Shown: positions 31,513 to 44,558, counted from the first letter of the stretch. The stretch is 64,000 nucleotides of DNA from Cannabis sativa (GCF_029168945.1 NC_083604.1:44077686-44141685), one strand, 5' to 3'. The notes: generated from the letters alone by a model not told the origin. Numbers and translations are program-made.

Positions 31513-33749
31513 TGTAACACCCTAACTATCTTAGGCGTATTACGTGATTTTTAAACGTACTGTGCAGCTCGTTGCTAATCAACGAGGTTTATGGAAAAAC
31601 GTGATTAATTAAAATTTTGCTTTTTCATTAAACTTATAAACCATTTTACAAAAGTCTCGGGATCCCGATTTATAAAAATATTTACAAAAGTTTAAACTGT
31701 TTAACTTTTACATCAAAAAGAAAGTCGTCTAACGACAGTTACAAAAATCTCAGCCTTGCTGTCCCGAGGATCGTACGCTCCAGGCCTAACCGCCCCGACA
31801 TGTACAATCTCATAAGCTCGCTCACGGTCCATCAGCTATAGCCTTGCCTTTACCTACACATAAACGTAAACTGTGAGTCGACAGACTCAGTAAGAAAAGC
31901 ATAATAATATCATACATAAAACTAACTGCCGTGTCCAACACGATGCCGAGTCCGCCATCGCCATGTCCAACATGGTGCCGAGCTACTCTTGCCATGTCCA
32001 ACATGGTGCGGAGTTTTGAACGTTCGGGGGACGGTACTATTGACAAGTATCCTCCCCGATCGGTCGAACCGGTCATACTCCGCCGCCGGTCATACTCCAC
32101 CTGTACCGACGGGATAGGTCAATAGCCGAACCACCAACCAAGTGTCGGCTGATCGGTCGAACCGGTCATACTCCGCCGCTGGTCATACTCCGGCCGTACC
32201 GACGTGACAGGGTTGGATGGTTCGAAGCCTAAATACATGACTAATGTAATCTAGCAGGCTTCCTACATGCACGCTAAACATGTAATCTACATATGCATAC
32301 TGTTATACTAATCTTACCTGGATTCCGAATTCAGGTGTGCCGGTCAACCTGACTGGAACTTAGCTGAGCGGCGGATTACAGGCTCCTAAACCGTAAAAAT
32401 CACAACACCGATAAGTGATACGCTAAATCACAACGGGGACAAAGGTTATAAAACCAAACCTAACTCACTGCAACTTAATACTAAAATACCCCCAAACTAA
32501 CAGAGAACAACCTGTCTGAAAACCCGAAACTAGCACAAAACGGAAAGTTGAGAAAAACCGGTTTCTCACCCTACTGCAAAATCCGGGTAACCGGTTTTAC
32601 ATGCAGTGTAAAACCGGTTAGCCGGTTTTACCCAGAAAAACCACAAAAATCATTTCACCAACCAAAACGATTCCAAACTCAACCAAACTTTCCAGACCTG
32701 CTAATTAGACCCTAATAAACATTTTCCAAGTGATAAAACAAAGCTTCAAGCACAGAATCAAAATTTGCCATTAAAGCTCAAGCTTTGAGTTCTAAACTCA
32801 AGCTTGAGCAAAACCACCTAGCATGCATTCAAACCCACTCAAATCTACTAAAACATACATAAAATCACCTCTGAAAACTATTAAAAACAATAGTAACATC
32901 ACAGTAACAGATTCACAACATTTCATCAAAAACCACATATTTTCCAAAGAAAGATCAAAGCTTTAATCAAGGTATTAAACATGCATTTTTAACAGCTTAA
33001 ATAACCTCAAAATAACATACATACATTCCAGAAATAAACCATAAAATCCAGCAGTAATTACAACTAAGAATCCATGCATGCATCACCAACTTTTCATCAA
33101 AACTCAACAAAACACAAGAAGAGGTTACAAGAGCTAACCTAGCTTGAAGAGGACCTTAAAATGAGATGAATTAGCAAGCAAACTTCAATGGAGAAATCAG
33201 CTCCTTGCTGCTCCAAGGTTTGGCCGAAAGTGAGAGGAAAGAAAGAGAGAGTGTTTTGCAATTTTTCTATTTTCTAACTTTGAAATTTTGAGTGAAATGA
33301 AACTAAAGGAAAAGAAGGCTTTAACTAAATCTATTTCAGCCAAATAATAAAATAATAACATTTATTTTTCAATTTAATTAAGTCACTAAAAGACAAAAGT
33401 CAATGGGGCAAAAAGACCATTTTGCCCCTCCACACTAAAATCACATAAAAATTCACTAAAGGGGGTATTTTGGGAAATTCTAAATTCCCGACCATTCCCG
33501 ACATTCCCAATGTCTAATAAACCGTCCCAAACTAGTAACATACTAAGTTGTGATTTCTACTGAGCCAAACGCCGAGTTCCAAAATACCGGGCACCGGAAA
33601 AGCAAAATATGAAAACTACTGAATGACATAGCAATGCATTTCTGAATTCAATAAATAACAGTATAATAAATTATTTAAATAGCTATAAATAATTTCATAA
33701 TTAATCACAATTAACTGATAATTTCCAAATTAGCTAAGCGGGCTTTACA
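31513..33749 (-). repeat. 5' LTR of gypsy B
   Basis: 2237 bp, the partner of 24292-26539. The two are almost identical over most of their length, but 31940-32205 carries a dense cluster of substitutions and small losses (see findings). Promoter elements are expected here because this is the upstream LTR on the minus strand. Confidence 0.96.
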
Positions 33750-33754
33750 TTAGG

Positions 33755-35137
33755 GTTATAACAATGGATAACTAATGACGTGTCTATATCGTGGAACATA
33801 TAGAGCGTTTCTATATGACTGAGAGTGCAATTCCAAGTTCTAAGTGTGGATTCAATGAGGAATTAATAAGTTAGGGAATTTACTTGGTAAATTCGGTTCG
33901 ACTTATTGGAAGCTCGGTTATATAGACCCATGGTCCCCATACTAGTTGAGGCCATACTACTTGTAAGACTCAGTTAATTGATTTTAATTAATCAATTATA
34001 ATTCTAAAAGTTAGACTATGTCTACTTTATGAATTTTCACTAAGCAAGGGTAAAACAGTAAATAGAGAGTTTAAAGGGTATATTTATTAATTGGGAAACT
34101 TTGATTAGTTTTTATTAATAAATAAAATAAATAACAATATATTATTTAATAATTAATTATAGTTATTAAATAATTAGATTTGACATTTATGAAGTTGAAA
34201 GAGAGAATTGGCAATTTTGAGAAAATGGGAAACTAGAAATGATGAAATAGGAAAGTTTGAAAAGTGGAAGGATTTGTTTCCCTCAATGAATGGTCGGCCA
34301 CTTAATGCTTCTATTTCTCATTTTATTTTTCATTTTTAAATGCCAAATAATTCAACTTTAACCCTATGTGGTATTCTATAAATAGAAGGTAAATGCTTCA
34401 GGTTTGAGACAGACACTTTACAGTTTATTCTCTCAAACACTATGAAACCGCCACTCTCTCTCTTTCTTTCTTCCTTCTCTGTTTTTCGAATTCCCTTGAC
34501 TGATGAGTAGTGCCCACACACATCAAGTGGTATCTCAATCATAGTATGGAAGACTATGGAATAATAGGAAAGTGGTGGAAAGTGGTGAATTCCCTTTGTG
34601 TTTCCCAATTATTATTTTTATTTTTTAATTGCCATGTAATTGCTAATCAAAGCCTAGCAATAATAGGAAAGTGGTGGATCACACTAAATAAGGCAGTTAA
34701 TTGATTACACAGTAATTAAGGAAACTGTTTTATTTGGAAAGTTGTGCTCTCCCTTTTCCCTATATAAAGCAACCTTGCTCTCTTCTCTTGTATGCATGAT
34801 AAGCCACGAAATTGAGAGAGAAATTTCAAAATCCTTGTGAGATGAGTAGTGCCCACACACATCAAGTGGTATCTCAATCATAGTATGGAAGACTATGGAA
34901 TTTCTGCATCAAAGAAGGAGAAAAGAAGATCCAGGTTCAGATCTTGGTGATGCTCTGCTACAGAAAGGAATCAAGGGCAAGAGATCTGAACGGAAGGAGT
35001 CATATTATTCCGCTGCACCCACTGTAAGGTTTTCTAACTTTATATGTGTTTATTTTCATTGTTTTAGAATTCATATTAGGTTGTTAATCCAACATACTTG
35101 TTAGTAAATCTAGATCCTGGTAAAATAATTTCCAACA
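33755..35137 (+). mobile_element. Solo LTR D (copia-like), right part with promoter duplication
   Basis: Continues LTR D after element B (the join matches LTR D' at about 4030-4070) and ends aatttccaaca with TSD acagt at 35138-35142. It contains tctataaatag (34376) as probable TATA. Unlike LTR D' it has a 61-bp direct repeat (34502-34562 and 34841-34901) bracketing about 280 bp with a second TATA-like ccctatataaagc. A pyrimidine-rich stretch ctctctctctttctttcttc follows the first TATA. Frames in it are short and not convincing genes. Confidence 0.9.
34502..34901 (+). repeat. 61-bp direct repeat bracketing a second promoter-like module in LTR D
   Basis: Identical or nearly identical copies of gatgagtagtgcccacacac through agactatggaat lie at 34502-34562 and 34841-34901. 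Within the bracketed segment, aataataggaaagtggtgga also occurs twice (about 34559 and 34659). The segment ends in a TATA-like box and a ctctcttctcttg leader. Confidence 0.92.
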
Positions 35138-35142
35138 ACAGT

Positions 35143-35248
35143 AAGGTGGAGGAAGCCACCTGGGAGCTAGAGTCAGATATGAGAGCTCAATATCCAGAGT
35201 TATTCAGGTTAGATTTCGGGGACGAAATCCTTTTAAGGGGGGGATAGT
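35143..35248 (+). pseudogene. pol: gypsy A pol C-terminal tail and polypurine tract
   Basis: Continuation of the integrase/chromodomain tail of element A after solo LTR D ([20 protein letters not shown], then [13 protein letters not shown]). It ends in the polypurine tract ttttaagggggggatag directly before the right LTR at 35249. Confidence 0.9.
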
Positions 35249-37406
35249 TGTAAAGCTCGCTTAGTTTAATTTGGAAATTATCAGTTAATTATGATTAATT
35301 ATGAAAATTATTTATAGCTATTTAAATAATTTATTATGCTGTTATTTATGGAATTCAGAAATGCATGGTTATGTCATTCAGTAGTTTTCATATTTTGCAT
35401 TTCCGGTGCCCGGTATTTTGGAACTCGGTGTTTGGCTCAGTAGAAATCACAACTTAGTATGTTAGTAGTTTGGGGCGGTTTATTAGACATTGGGAATGTC
35501 GGGAATGGCCGGGAATTTAGAATTTCCCAAAAATACCCCTTTAGTATGATTTATGTGGTTTTAAGGTAGAAAAAAATTACAAATTTTCAAACTCTCTCTC
35601 TTTTCCTCTCTCTCTCTCTCTCGGCTGTGCATGTGGGTGCAAAGAGCTGGATTTTTGCTCTGATTTTCAAGTGAATTCTCATCCAAATCTAAGCATTCTT
35701 CAAGCTAGGTTAGCTTCTCTTGTTTTCTTCTTGAAATTTGTTGAATTTTGATGAAATTGATGTAATGCATGCATGATAAATTGAGGTTGTTGCTGCTGTG
35801 TTTTGTTGTTGATTTCTGAGGTTTAAAGCATGTTTAATTGAAGTTAAATGAGCTGTTTATAAAGCATGATTCTTAGGTTGAGCAAGTTATAGTTTTTTAT
35901 ATGCAAAAATGTAATTTTTGAAAGAAATTGTTTAATCTGTTGATGGGTGTTGCTGGATGTTTTTAATTGTTTTCAGAGGCTTAGATATGCTTGTTTAAGT
36001 AGATTTAAGCTAGTTTGATTGCATGTTAGGTGGTTTTGCTGAAGTTTGAGTTTAGAACTCCAAGCTTGAGCTCCAATGGCATTTTTTGTATCTGTGGTTT
36101 CTGGGTTGTTTTAATGCCTTGGAAATGTTATTTGGGATGTATGGAGTAGGTCTGGAAGGTTTGAATCAATTTGGGGTTGAATTGGTTGAGATATGAATTT
36201 TTGAAATTCTGTCTACGAGGAACCGGAATTTCGGATGGGCTTCGAAAATTCCCAGAACCAGAATTCCGGTTGGGCAACCGGTCTACCGGTTGGGGAAATT
36301 TCAGAAACCCTAGATTTTCTCGATTTTATGTTTTAAGGGGTATTGCCATGCTTTTTATCGATAGGGAAACTTTTAGTTCCTAGTTTAAGTCCCCGGGAAG
36401 TGATTTAGCGTGTCACTTATAGTGTTGTGATTTTTATGGTTTAGGAGCCTGTAATCCGCCGCTCAGCTAAAGTTCCAGTCAGGTTGACCGGCACACCTGA
36501 ATTCGGAATCCAGGTAAGATTAGTATAACAGTATGCATATGTAGATTACATGTTTAGCGTGCATGTAGGAAGCCTGTTAGATTACATTAGTTATGTATGT
36601 TGGCTTCGAACCATCCAACCCTGTCACGTCGATACAGGCTGGAGTATGACCAGCAGCCGGAGTATGACCGGTTCGACCGATCAGGCTGACACTTGGTTGG
36701 TGGTTCCGTACTATTGACGTATCCCGTCGGTACAGGCTGGAGTATGACCAGCAGCCGGAGTATGACCGGTTCGACCGATCAGGAGGATATAGTAACACGT
36801 CGGTACAGGCTGGAGTATGACCAACAGCCGGAGTATGACCGGTTCGACCGATCAGGTTGTTACGTGTCAATAGTACCGTCCCTATGAACGTTCAGAACTC
36901 AGTACCGTGTTGGACATGGCAGTAGTGGCTCAGTATCGTGTTGGACACGGCAGTTAGGGTTATGATCAGGGGTATGGGCGTCTGATCATAACCGGGTTTA
37001 TGTATGAGTATTATTATGCTTTTCTTACTGAGTCTGTCGACTCACAGTTCTACGTTTATGTGTAGGTAAAGGCAAGGCTAGAGCTGATGGACCGTGAGCG
37101 AGCTTGTGAAGATTGTACATGTCGGGGCGGTTAGGCCTGGAGCGTACGATCATCGGGACAGCGAGGCTGATTTTTGTAACTGGTCGCTAGACGACATTTA
37201 TTTTGTGTATCAGTTAAACAGTTAAATCTTTTTGTAAATGATTTTATAATCGGGATCCCGAGTCTTTTGTAATATTGTTTTATAAGTTTAATTAAAAAGC
37301 AAAATTTTAATTAATCACGTTTTTCCATAATCCTCGTTGATTAGCAGCGAGCTGCACAGCATGTTTAAAAATCGCGTAATACGCCTATGTCAGTTAGGGT
37401 GTTACA
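35249..37406 (+). repeat. Right (3') LTR of gypsy A
   Basis: 2158 bp. Compared with the left LTR it has lost about 150 bp: ttttaaggt is joined directly to agaaaaaaattac at 35565-35575, where the left LTR has 15827-15986. In the palindrome region it reads aaccggaatttcgg, then ccagaattccgg, then aaccggtctaccggtt, so it has diverged most there. Three 61-bp units are at 36627-36855. Ends gggtgttaca, then TSD atata. Confidence 0.95.
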
Positions 37407-38965
37407 ATATATGTTCACTGTGTATATATATATATTTGATTTGGGTATTTATTGTTTTATTTGGGTGTTTTTAGTTCACTGTATGTATTCATATATATAA
37501 TTTCGATATTTATTGTTTTATTTTGGTATATATATTCACTGTGTATATATATATGATTTGGTTATATTTTTGAAATATAATGTATTGTTTGTATATTATA
37601 TATATATAATGTTATTTTTGTTTATATAAGTGTATATTATATATATATTGTTTTGGTAATATTATACATGCTAAAAGATTATATTTTGTACAGTTTATAT
37701 AAATATTTTATTGTTGTATTTTTTTTTTACTTTTTTAATTTATTTTGTGGAAATGAAATTATTTATTTTTGTTATTTTCAGATTAAGTGAAAGGATCAAG
37801 AAAGTGGACACACAATTTCTTTTGTGAACTGTATGTATTTATTAATGTTTATTTTTTGTTGTTATATTATAATTTTTATTTGATGTAATTAATTTTGTTT
37901 GGTATGTTAAATATGTAATATTATCATAATATAGTGAGAATAGTGAAAAAATTATCAAATATAATTTTAAGTTGTAAGTTTTGTAATTTGTTATTTTTTA
38001 AATAAAGAAAAATGAAAACAATGAAAAAAATAAAAAAGTATAATATAACATAATAATTTGAATATTAAAAATTAAAAAGTTAAATAAATGAATTTTTAAA
38101 TTTTAATATAAATTATAATTAAATTAATAAACTTTTATGTTTGGTTTTAAGAAAAAACATGTTAATGGAATCTTATGTTGTGATAATTTTATTATTATAA
38201 AAAATTGAGATTAATAATAGAATTAAAAAATTATAATTTAATATAAATTTATTTTATAAAAATAAACTTTTAATTCTATAAATTAAATAAAAAATAAATA
38301 AACTTTTAATTTTATAAATTAAATAAAAAAATTAGTTTAAATTATAATAAATTATATAAATTTTTAAATAATATATTTTTTTTAAAATAAATAATTCATA
38401 AAAAAGAATTTATTTATTTTTTTTAATTTAAATGTAATTGGTAATTAAATGAATAAATTTTTTTAAAAGTTTATTAGAATTAAATTGTTAATATTATTAT
38501 CTTACTTAAAAGCTGAAATAACATGTGTGTAATCTAAAAAACTTTCATATAACTATAAATTATTAAACTTTTAATATTACATTTGTGGTTTATATTGTAG
38601 ATAGGGAAAATAGATAAGTTTATCAACTTTTAATAAATTGTTTAAAAAAATAATTATTTAAATCTAGAAACTTTGTTTATTACTTTTTTTTTTATATAAA
38701 TTAATAAATAACATAAAAATTAAAATATTTTTAAAGAGTAATTTGTTCATTTTTTTTTAATTTAAGCTGTAATTATAATTTAATGAATAAAATTTTCATT
38801 TAAATGTGTGTAATTCATAAAATATTCATAAAATTTTATTAATTTTGAAAAGAACATCTCAATGCTTTGGTATACTTATAAATATATACCATAGCTTTGT
38901 TATATTTCATAACACTTTACAAATCATTCAAATTTGTAACACTTTATTTGTCGCCTAAATTGTAG
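37407..38965 (+). other. CACTA 1 introns and leader exon between gypsy A and the transposase
   Basis: No gene. TA-rich repeats with gatttgggtatttattg words continue the sequence left of the insertion. At about 37780-37830 there is a less AT-rich exon-like piece (cagattaagtgaaaggatca) followed by a long AT-rich intron-like stretch. A ttgtag acceptor-like site directly precedes the transposase ATG at 38966. Confidence 0.5.
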
Positions 38966-41900
38966 ATGGCGACAATCGATAAGTCTTGGACCAAAATCAG
39001 AAATCATGGTTGCCATGAATTTTGGAATGGTCTACAAGCCTTTTTAGCAATGGCATCAGAACATAAGGATTGGGATGGAAGAATTCGATGTCCTTGTGTG
39101 AGATGTATAAATAGTAGGTTTGAAAAAATAGATACGGTTAGAGCACACGTATTTGATCGAGGTTTTATGCAAGGATATGAGAAGTGGATTTATCACGGGG
39201 AGCCCGAGGATGCAGTCGATGATGTAGCAGTTGGTGATGTTGAATCAGTGGATGAAATGATTCCTATTCTAGAAGACTTCTTTCCCTCGACAACAAAGGA
39301 TGTACAAGGAGAAGATGAACAACCAACCACAAACCCACATTTTGATGACTTATTTGAGGAAATTGAAGCTGAATTGTATCCCGGTTGTGATTGGATTTCG
39401 TCTCTCAACTTTTTAGCAAAGCTATTGCATTTAAAAGTCAGAGGAAAAATTCCTAATAACATCTTTGAAGAGTTGTTGAAGCTTTTAAAGTTTGCATTTC
39501 CGAAGGAAATAATATTCTAGCAACATACTACGAGGCAAAAAAGAGATTGAAGAAATTAGGCTTGGGTTATGACTCTATCCATGTCTGTTTGTATAATTGT
39601 TGCTTATTTTATAAGGAGAATGCATCCAAGGAGGCTTGTCCAATTTGCGGAACTAGTCGTTGGGTTAATTCTGAGAACGGCAAAGCAAAAAAAGTTCCTT
39701 GCAAAGTCATGCGATACTTTCCGTTGACACCTCGACTTAAAAGATTATATAGTTCGAGGATTACAGTGAAGAGCATGATATGGCATCATACTGGAAAATC
39801 AAAAGATGATGGGGTGTTGCGACACCCGGTCGATGGTCTCGCTTGGAAAGACTTTGACGCAAAACATCCTGAGTTTGCAAGGGACCCAAGAAATGTTCGA
39901 CTGGGGTTAGCTGCTGATGGATTTAATCCATTTGGCAACATGAGTCTTGCATACAGCATGTGGCCTGTGGTGTTGGCTAACTATAATCTACCACCTTGGT
40001 TATTTATGAAAGATAATTATTTTTTGCTATCTACCCTAATTCCTGGTGCAAAATCTCCTGGTAAAGACATGGATATATTTTTAAGACCTTTGGTGGATGA
40101 ATTAAAGGAGTTGTGGAATGATGGGGTACCAACAAGAGATAGTTCGACCAACTCGATGTTCACCATGCGTCCTGCGCTTTTGTGGACAGTGAATGATTTT
40201 CCTGCTCGTAGTAGCTTGTCTGGGTGGAGTGGTCAAGGTTATAAAGCTTGCGCTACTTGTAATGAAGACACGACGTCCATTCGAGTGATCGGGAAGACAT
40301 CATATGTTGGTCATAGAAGGTTCTTGCCAAGTAACCATACAATGAGAAGGGATACTCGATTTGATGGTAAAGTTGAAAGAAGACCTCCTCCAAGACGATT
40401 TACTTGTGAAGAGATATTATCACAAGTTAATACTCTCGAACCCCAAATTCCCGGACATCATGAAAATTTTAGGGCCGTGAAACGTAGAAGAGTTGCAGAA
40501 ACTTGTAATTGGAGGAAAAAAAGTATTTTCTACGAGTTGGAGTATTGGAGCACGAATATTTTAAAACACAACATTGATGTCATGCATGTTGAGAAGAATG
40601 TGTGTGATAGTCTCCTAGGAACCATCTTGGATAATGATAAATCAAAGGACACAACCAATGCGCGACATGATTTAAAGAAGATGGGTATTAGGGAATCGTT
40701 GTGGATTTATGAAGATGGGAATGGCAGGCTAATGAAACCGCATGCTCCTTATGTTTTGACTCGTGAGAAAAGACAACTTTTTTGTCAGTTTGTTAAAGGA
40801 ATCAAGTTTCCCGATGGCTTCTGTTCAAATTTAAAGAGCAAAGTTTCTCCAGATGAGTCTAACATTATTGGGTTAAAATCCCACGATTGTCATGTCATTA
40901 TGCAGCGAGTACTAGCGATTGGTGTCCGTAAATTTCTACCTCGTGACAATGCAACAACTATTACTCAGTTGTGTAATTTTTTTCAACAATTATGCTCTAG
41001 AACTCTAAATGTAAAAGATATGGAGGATGCTCAAAATAATTTAATTCTGTTATTGTGCAAGATGGAATCGATTTATCCTCCAGCTTTTTTTGACATAATG
41101 ATACATTTGGTATTGCATTTGCCTGAAGAAGCGATACTGGGTGGCCCGGTCTTCATGCTATGGATGTATCCTTTTGAAAGGTACATGAAAAAATTGAAGA
41201 ATTATGTGGGAAACAAGGCACGTCCTGAAGGGTCAATTGCAGAAGGTTATGTTGCTGATGAGGCAGTAACCTTTTGTTCAATGTACTTTAAAGGGTGTGA
41301 AACAAGATTTAATCGGCTTGATTGAAATGAAGATGCGCCTTCTGTGTGTCGCTATCTCTCAGTTTTTAATTCTCAATCTCGTCCTTTGACTAGTGGAATT
41401 ATCAAGCCTCTTGATCATATCGGTCGTGAAAAAGCTGAGTGGTACATTCTTCAAAATTCTCTTGAAATCCAAGCTTACTTAGAGTAAGTTTGTTACATTT
41501 TTATAAATTATTTTATTAAATTTTTAGTTTTTATTCTCTATCTCCCTCTACCATACCTTGATATTATCATACTTCACAGTGAACATTTGGACAAGATCAG
41601 GCATGAATATCGTAATGGTAATCACGATGTGTTGCATAGGCAAACTTTCCGTCCGTGGTTTCATAAGAAGGTATAATGACAAAATTGTAAAGTTTTAATT
41701 CAACCATTTATATTCCTCTCATATTAATACATTTTATGTATTTAGATATATGAGTTGCAGAAGCTTTGAACTTTACAAAATGGTGATGAGTTACTCGCTC
41801 TAGCTTCTGGCTCCGATTACTTAGCAAAATTTTACGAAGGTTGTGTAGTGAATGATGTTCGGTTTATTGTGTCGAAGCGAGACCAAAAGCGGAAGACACA

Positions 41901-42493
41901 AAATAGTGGTGTTACTGTTGCTGGAACTGAAGGGTTTAATTACTACGGCACACTTGAAGATGTAATCACTATATCTTATACTGGTGCATATACAGTGACA
42001 TTGTTTGAATGTAAATGGTATAACACTAATCCATTAAGAAAGAAGACAATCACTGAAAAATAATATAACCAGTATAAATACTCGTGGATATTGGTATCAA
42101 GATGAACCGTACATCCTTGCTAACCAGGCGAAGCAAGCTTTCTATCTTGAAGATCCACTCAGAGGTCGCAATTGGAAGGTTGTTGAAGATATTAGCCATC
42201 GACAAATTTGGGACATTAATGACAATGAAGATGAGACTAATGTTGATGTTGTTAGTGATTCTAACTCTTCCAATTTTGTGTTGACAGTTGATCTTGGAGA
42301 GTTGATTATGCAATCGAATGAACCTCCAGTAATTGTTGAATCGTCCGATCAGTTAGTGGATTCTGAGATAGAGAATAATGAACTTGATGAAAATTATGTT
42401 GCTGAAGAAGTAGATGATTTACTAGTTGAACATGTGGAGGATGAAAATGTAAACTTGGTGAATGATGGAAATAATAGTGATTCGTCAGTGTAA
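38966..42493 (+). pseudogene. CACTA 1 transposase (TNPD/TNP2-like), all domains present but broken
   Basis: Starts at ATG 38966, just after an ttgtag acceptor. A Transposase-associated domain (PF13963) lies at residues ~4-75 (KSWTKI, RCPCVRCIN, WIYHGE). After a frameshift near 39520 the TNP2-like domain (Transposase_21, PF02992) runs from 39547 (CPICGTSRW, PLTPRLKRLY, LRHPVDG, VRLGLAADGFNPFG, DVMHVEKNV). The DUF4218-type region is at about 40930-41320 (HLPEEAILGGPVFMLWMYPFERYM). Putative exons continue at 41326-41484 and 41580-41671, and from about 41746. A DUF4216-type domain is at about 41848-42030 (NYYGTLEDVITISY), with an acidic tail to 42493. Breaks: frameshift at ~39520, TGA at 41323-41325, TGA near 41768, frameshift near 42055. 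It would cut and move the element if intact. Confidence 0.9.
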
Positions 42494-42642
42494 CTTTTAT
42501 TTTGTAAACATTTGTTACTAAAACTTTTTACAATTAAATGACTTTTTAATTTCTTTCGCATTAACATTTGTGTGAACTTTCAATTATGTATTTCACATTT
42601 TGTGAATTTTTACATTTTTTTTCGTCTTCAAAGTAAAGTACA
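42494..42642 (+). other. Spacer between the two CACTA 1 genes
   Basis: AT-rich, no gene. Probably the 3' UTR of the transposase and the last intron or leader of the downstream gene, since En/Spm elements make both products from one transcription unit by splicing. Confidence 0.5.
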
Positions 42643-44558
42643 ATGTCAGCTACGTTAGCGACATACCATGGTGGGGATGGTGATGGCAGGGATCCCCCTG
42701 ATCCTTCTAGGGTACCGTCGTCCTGCGAATGAGGTTTTCATATTTTTTCAGATCTAACATTGTTATAAATATAAATAGTGAATGTATGATTTACTAATAA
42801 AATTATTTTTCTCTCGAATAAATATAGTTCCACCTCCGGGCAGAAAGGGTCGTGGGGTTGCAGCAAACGCTAACCTCGAAAAAAAAAAAGGAGAGAAGCT
42901 GGTAAGCCCTTACCGGTGGAGGTAGATCTTGAAACTGGCAAAGTTGTTGGCACTGAAGCAAGCAATTATGTTCGATTTCTTGGTCAACAAGTAAGCATGT
43001 TGTGCCCGGGTGGTCATCTAAATTTTTTTTGATGTACCCCAACAATATAAGGATCAAGTGCTCAATCGAATAAGAGTGAGTGATTTTTAATTATTAATAG
43101 TTGTAATAATTTTATCTCCTCATTTGTAAATTAATATAATTTTAAATTATTTTATTACACAGTACTATTTTGATATCGATGGGAATCCCCACCGAGACCT
43201 ACTTATGGGGACTTTATATTCGGTGATGGCGGAGCGGTATAGTGAGCGAAAGACACTCAGACACAAGCATTTTAAACAACATTACAAAAAACCAGAAGAT
43301 TGGGAGACAGTTCTCAAATTTCCCCCTGACTTCTTGAATACCGAGACTTGGAAACTGGTTTGCGAATTGTTAGTTAGCGAGGTATTTTTGAATCGTTCAA
43401 CTAAAAATAAATCGAATCGGCAACTAATGAAATATCCAACAACGCAAGGCACAAAATCGTTGGCTTCCATACGCCACGGAATGGTATGTATTAATTCTTT
43501 AATTGTTAATAATGTTTTTCCCTTATAATAAACTAATTTAATTGTTTATGTTCGTATAGGGGGTTCCTCCTGGAGAGCATGTAGTTGAGGCATGGAAGGA
43601 GATCCATGTGAAAAAGTCGTCTGGCACTTTCGTTAATGAATTAGCTGCAAAAGATTATGTAAGTGAATAAAATTATTTATTATTAAAATTTATATTTTAT
43701 ATTAATTATATATTCTAATAATTTTTATTTAAATAGGAGGAACTGATCAAGGAGCTTGATAGGAAAAGACTTGAACGGCAATCCCAGAGCGATGCGAGTG
43801 CCGAATGCGAATCGATGCGGTTATCAGTTTGACATTTTGGAAACAGTTCTAGGCCAAAGATCTGACTATCAAAGAGGCGTGGGTAAAAGGCTCAAGGGCA
43901 AAGGAAAGAAACCAATCCCTCAAACTCAATCGACGGTGCCTCCCCCACCAACTACTGAAATGATGAGCACTGTGGCAGAAATATTCTCAGCTATGCGTGC
44001 CACTTGGGGGGTAATTTGACGCCTGAACAACGTGCTCATATATTTAACCCACGCTTTGAGAATTTTATTCAAATGTATAGTCAGTCGCAGTCGCCTGGTG
44101 GTTCGTCTTCTCAGAGTTATGCCGCTCCTCCGGAACAGCAACAACAACCTCCTCAACCACAACAGCCGTCTTCGCAACAACAATTCCAAAGTTTGTCACA
44201 GCAGCAATTTGAAAATTTTTTGCAGCAACAACCCCAATCTTTACCTCAGCAGTTTCCTCAGCAGCAACAACAGTCTGGTCCGCCATTGGGAAATCAGTTC
44301 TTATACCGAACACCATCAGAGTCTCCTCCGCTCGTTTCAAACTTTGCTGATTCTGGATTATTTGGGAGTTCATCGCAGGAGAACCAATTTTATTCAACTC
44401 CCATTTTCAACTAAGCTGAGCTCGGTAATTTAACACTGGGTTTATCATCAGACCAAGCATATGTGCCTTCTCTGCCACGGGCTTCGGGGACTCGTAACGA
44501 AAATAATCCGGATCAAGACTTTATAATTGGAGACCTAAATGAAGATGTTAATGAATAA
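42643..44558 (+). pseudogene. CACTA 1 second gene, TNPA-like (Transposase_24 family), broken
   Basis: Putative exons: 42643-~42710 (MSATLATYHGGDGDGRDP); ~42829-42988 (KPLPVEVDLETGKVVGTEAS); 43163-43482 (YYFDIDGNPHRDLLMGTL, WKLVCELLVSEVF, NKSNRQ); 43560-43658 (GVPPGEHVVEAWKEIHVKKS); 43737-44558. The order matches plant Ptta/En-Spm transposase family PF03004, whose TNPA-type members bind the subterminal repeats. Breaks: poly-A frameshift in exon 2 (near 42880), frameshift near 43795, a change of frame at a G-run (44006-44011), and an in-frame TAA at 44412 after which the same frame stays open to 44558. The C-terminal part is Gln/Pro-rich with long Q runs. Confidence 0.8.

Larger units (their letters stand above)
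24292..33749 (-). mobile_element. Ty3/gypsy chromovirus B (Tekay/Del-like), full length, minus strand
   Basis: Complete element: 3' LTR 24292-26539, 5' LTR 31513-33749, flanked by a 5-bp TSD ttagg (24287-24291 and 33750-33754) within solo LTR D. It has a primer site (31498-31509), gag, protease, RT, RNase H, integrase with chromodomain-like tail, and a polypurine tract (26540-26559). It is the youngest member of the nest. Its coding region has three frame breaks, so it is near-intact but not fully autonomous as read. It is the same family as gypsy A, in opposite orientation. Confidence 0.96.
15506..37406 (+). mobile_element. Ty3/gypsy chromovirus A (Tekay/Del-like), nested and decayed
   Basis: LTRs 15506-17815 and 35249-37406, ends tgtaaagc...gttaca, flanked by a 5-bp TSD atata (15501-15505, 37407-37411). 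A primer site tggtatcaga begins at 17819 and a purine-rich tract ttttaaggggggga precedes the right LTR. It holds solo LTR C, solo LTR D and, inside D, element B. Without those insertions it is about 8.1 kb, shorter than B (9.46 kb) mainly because about 1.3 kb between gag and RT is missing. Its coding region is close in sequence to B, so they are one family. Confidence 0.95.

Noticed and set aside
43926..44433. Several long frames in other phases over the CAA/CAG-rich part of the TNPA-like gene
   Set aside because: Low-complexity glutamine-codon repeats keep all phases open; only the Q-rich phase fits the family.
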